From positions 1 to 24,936 of the forward strand of contig JBAXLO010000050.1 of assembly GCA_037134755.1 (NCBI GenBank): a stretch of DNA of 24,936 nt, in the 5' to 3' direction. Of the stretch, positions 23,379-24,936 are shown piece by piece. Origin of the DNA: JBAXLO01 sp037134755. Its GTDB lineage: Bacteria > Bacteroidota > Bacteroidia > Bacteroidales > JACABE01. Position 1 is the stretch's first letter. Every line of letters starts with the position of its first letter. Below the pieces are notes generated by a model, which searched no databases, had not been told where the DNA came from, and worked only from the letters and a program-made list of their open reading frames with translations. A program made the translations under genes and the position numbers.

Positions 23379-24317
23379 ATGATAAAACGAACTCTTTATT
23401 TTGGTAATCCTACATATCTTAACCTACACAACGACCAGTTAGTAGTTAAGCTGCCTGAAGTAGAAAAGAATGGACAGTTACCTATGTCTTTAAAAAAAGA
23501 AAGTACTATAAGTATTCCGGTTGAAGACATAGGAGTAATTGTATTGGATCATCAGCAAATAACAATTACACAAGGATTAATTGCTGCTTTAAATAATAAT
23601 AATGTTGCAATAATATGTTGCAATGCTTCGCATTTGCCACAGGGATTAATGCTGCCAATGTATGCACATCATACTTTTACCGAAAAAATGCGTCAGCAAA
23701 TAGATTCTTCTTTACCTTTAAAAAAGAATTTATGGCAACAGACAGTAATGGCTAAAATTAGAAATCAACGAATATTACTGGCAAGTACTGGAGTAAATGC
23801 TGATAAAATGAAATACTGGGAAAGCTCTGTCGGGAGTGGCGACCCTGATAATTACGAAGGCAGGGCTGCTGCATACTACTGGGAAAATCTGTTTCAACAT
23901 ATCGAAAGTTTTACCAGACGAAGATTTGGCGACCCTCCTAACAATCTGTTGAATTATGGTTATGCTATACTAAGAGCTGTTGTAGCCCGTTCTCTGGTGG
24001 CCAGTGGAATGTTACTTGCTTTGGGTATCCACCATCGCAACAAATACAATCCGTGGTGCTTAGCTGATGATATTATGGAACCATATCGTCCTTATGTCGA
24101 TAGAATAGTAATGCGCTTAGTTATCACAAATCCCGATATGGAAGAACTAACAAAGGAATTAAAAACAGAATTGTTGCAAATACCTGTAATTGACATACTA
24201 ATTGATGGAAAAGGAAGCCCATTAATGGTAGGCATGCAACGTACAACTGCTTCCTTATCCTCCTGCTTCGAAGGCGAAACACGCAAACTCCTCTATCCCG
24301 AACTTGTAATGGACTAA
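23379..24317 (+). CDS. cas1: CRISPR-associated integrase Cas1 (type II)
   Basis: A 312-residue metal-dependent integrase that, with Cas2, inserts new spacers at the array. The N-terminal beta domain covers about 1-95 and the alpha-helical catalytic domain the rest. Expected active-site residues are visible: Glu160 in DNYEGRAAAYYW, His218 or His219 in ALGIHHRNKYN, and the acidic group in LADDIMEPYRP (Asp230, Asp231, Glu234). Length and motifs are typical of type II-C Cas1. It begins 52 nt after cas9 and is probably in the same transcript, although TAGATTTG at 23339-23346 could be a weak extra -7 element. The coding sequence is visibly richer in G+C than cas9. Confidence 0.97.
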   Translation: MIKRTLYFGNPTYLNLHNDQLVVKLPEVEKNGQLPMSLKKESTISIPVEDIGVIVLDHQQITITQGLIAALNNNNVAIICCNASHLPQGLMLPMYAHHTFTEKMRQQIDSSLPLKKNLWQQTVMAKIRNQRILLASTGVNADKMKYWESSVGSGDPDNYEGRAAAYYWENLFQHIESFTRRRFGDPPNNLLNYGYAILRAVVARSLVASGMLLALGIHHRNKYNPWCLADDIMEPYRPYVDRIVMRLVITNPDMEELTKELKTELLQIPVIDILIDGKGSPLMVGMQRTTASLSSCFEGETRKLLYPELVMD

Positions 24318-24352
24318 AATTATTAATTATTAATTGTTAATTATTAATTAAA

Positions 24353-24691
24353 GTGACGTTTGAGCGTTTAAATCAATATCAAATTATGTGGGTATTTGTA
24401 TTTTTCGACTTACCGACAGAAACAAAAAAAGATCTTAGGAACTACCGTCTATTTCATAAAGGACTTGAAAAGGATGGATTCACTATGATGCAATATTCCA
24501 TTTACATCAGGCATTGCAATAGCCGCGAAAATGCAGACGTACATATTAAAAGAGTAAAATCAATACTACCTCCATTAGGAGAGATTATTTTATTTACACT
24601 TACCGACAAACAATTTGGTATGATGGAACTCTTCAGAGGACACAAGAAAAAAGAATTACCCAACACTCCACAACAACTAGAACTTTTTTAA
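24353..24691 (+). CDS. cas2: CRISPR-associated protein Cas2
   Basis: A 112-residue protein with the ferredoxin-like fold; its dimer bridges Cas1 dimers in the spacer-integration complex. The first strand holds VFVFFDLPTETKKD with the conserved Asp19, and the family phrases FTMMQYSIYIRHCNSRENADVH and LTDKQFGMMELF follow. A GTG start at 24353 is chosen because the usual N-terminal ERLNQYQIMW of type II-C Cas2 begins right after it; the internal ATG (Met12) would remove part of the first strand. It lies 35 nt after cas1, across an AT-only spacer made of repeated TTAATTATTAA words. A strong inverted repeat starts at its stop codon. Confidence 0.95.
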   Translation: MTFERLNQYQIMWVFVFFDLPTETKKDLRNYRLFHKGLEKDGFTMMQYSIYIRHCNSRENADVHIKRVKSILPPLGEIILFTLTDKQFGMMELFRGHKKKELPNTPQQLELF

Positions 24692-24742
24692 TCCTAATTA
24701 AAGTTGACTTTTATTTACTTTTTTTGTCAACCTATATTAGGA
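24692..24742. repeat. Interrupted palindrome directly after cas2
   Basis: TCCTAAT (24692-24698) and GTTGAC (24703-24708) pair with GTCAAC (24726-24731) and ATTAGGA (24736-24742); a 4x4 internal loop separates the two stem parts and a 17-nt T-rich loop caps it. It could end or protect the 3' end of the cas mRNA, although no T-run follows the outer arm. Confidence 0.6.
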
Positions 24743-24763
24743 CAATACAATCCTGTCTTTACC

Positions 24764-24776
24764 CCTCCTTTGGAGG
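24764..24776. repeat. Short GC hairpin CCTCC-TTT-GGAGG
   Basis: Arms CCTCC (24764-24768) and GGAGG (24772-24776). It is similar in type to the GGAGAG hairpins upstream of the CRISPR locus and to intergenic hairpins common in Bacteroidota. Confidence 0.45.
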
Positions 24777-24790
24777 TCTTAGAAAACAAA

Positions 24791-24821
24791 AATAGCCCAA
24801 ACTTTAAAAGCTTGAGCTATT
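24791..24821 (-). terminator. Terminator for the leftward CRISPR array transcript
   Basis: Arms 24791-24805 and 24807-24821. Read on the minus strand, all opposed bases can pair, with two G-U pairs, and GGGCTATTTTTG supplies the T-run. Read on the plus strand, the same positions give two mismatches. Thus the hairpin suits the leftward (crRNA) transcript. It may also end cas transcripts weakly. Confidence 0.7.
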
Positions 24822-24873
24822 TTACACATCTTTTTTTAATTCTAAAATTACGCTTAACATTCTTTGAATCTGA

Positions 24874-24901
24874 TTATAAACAACACCTATGTTGTTTATA
24901 A
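24874..24901. repeat. 11-bp palindrome overlapping the end of the terminal CRISPR repeat
   Basis: TTATAAACAAC (24874-24884), a 6-base loop ACCTAT, and GTTGTTTATAA (24891-24901). The right arm is the 3' end of the repeat in crRNA orientation; the left arm lies in flanking DNA. Confidence 0.7.
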
Positions 24902-24936
24902 GATGTCAAAGATACAATTTAAAAGCAAATCACAAC
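24891..24936 (-). CRISPR. Terminal CRISPR repeat; array continues beyond the window
   Basis: One 46-bp unit that begins GTTGTGATTTGC on the minus strand and ends ...TTATAAACAAC. It aligns closely with the 47-bp repeats I remember from Bacteroides type II-C arrays, and its first 14 bases match the tracrRNA anti-repeat. Because only one copy is inside the window, spacer content is unknown. The GTTGTG end is the crRNA 5' side of the repeat, so the array is read leftward, toward cas2, and this is its cas-proximal, downstream copy. The repeat also contains TTG (24935-24933), 18 nt, and TATCTTTG (24914-24907), a promoter-like pair facing left. Confidence 0.85.

Noticed and set aside
24704..24901. 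65-codon frame after cas2
   Set aside because: It crosses the hairpin, the terminator and the start of the CRISPR repeat, and its product is not protein-like.

Overview
The window is low-GC DNA from a member of the Bacteroidota. The evidence is a secreted protein with a type IX secretion C-terminal domain, a SusC/TonB-type receptor with an N-terminal carboxypeptidase-regulatory-like domain, an ECF sigma factor of the Bacteroidota type, and many copies of the phylum-specific promoter pattern (TTG, about 19 nt, TAnnTTTG). No tRNA or rRNA gene was recognised, and the exact genus cannot be named from this sequence alone.

Layout. 1-900: a small AraC-type regulator. 918-7320, all on the minus strand: a type IX-secreted protein, a sodium:solute symporter, a lytic transglycosylase, a PLP enzyme of the methionine gamma-lyase/cystathionine lyase family, and an unrecognised membrane protein with a very basic N-terminal half. 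7551-9143, plus strand: an apparent operon ruvX - def - TPR lipoprotein, ending at a strong hairpin terminator. 9229-10209, minus strand: a small protein and an ECF sigma factor. 10490-13702, plus strand: uvrA followed by a PAS-domain protein. 13754-14135: a degenerate 21-bp tandem repeat and a short AT-rich tandem repeat. 14283-17242, plus strand: a small exported protein and a TonB-dependent receptor, ending at a clear terminator. 17320-18000: a gene-poor, hairpin-rich gap.

The most notable region is 17944-24936, a type II-C CRISPR-Cas locus. In order it has a tracrRNA gene on the minus strand, cas9 (1733 codons, very large for Cas9), cas1, cas2, and one 46-bp CRISPR repeat exactly at the right edge, so the array itself lies beyond the window. 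The tracrRNA could be read directly: its 5' end pairs with the start of the repeat (13 bp, a bulge, then 7 bp) and it ends in a hairpin plus T-run. The tracrRNA and cas9 have overlapping divergent promoter matches. The repeat carries its own promoter-like element pointing leftward. A hairpin at 24791-24821 pairs completely only in the leftward transcript, so the array is inferred to be transcribed toward cas2 and to stop there. All expected Cas9 nuclease residues are present, so the system looks intact. It has no csn2 or cas4, which fits subtype II-C.

I see no clear evidence of an entirely new kind of system. The features most worth a second look are the oversized Cas9, the compact promoter architecture of the CRISPR locus, the palindrome joining the terminal repeat to its flank, the polybasic membrane protein, and the 21-bp repeat that keeps a reading frame.
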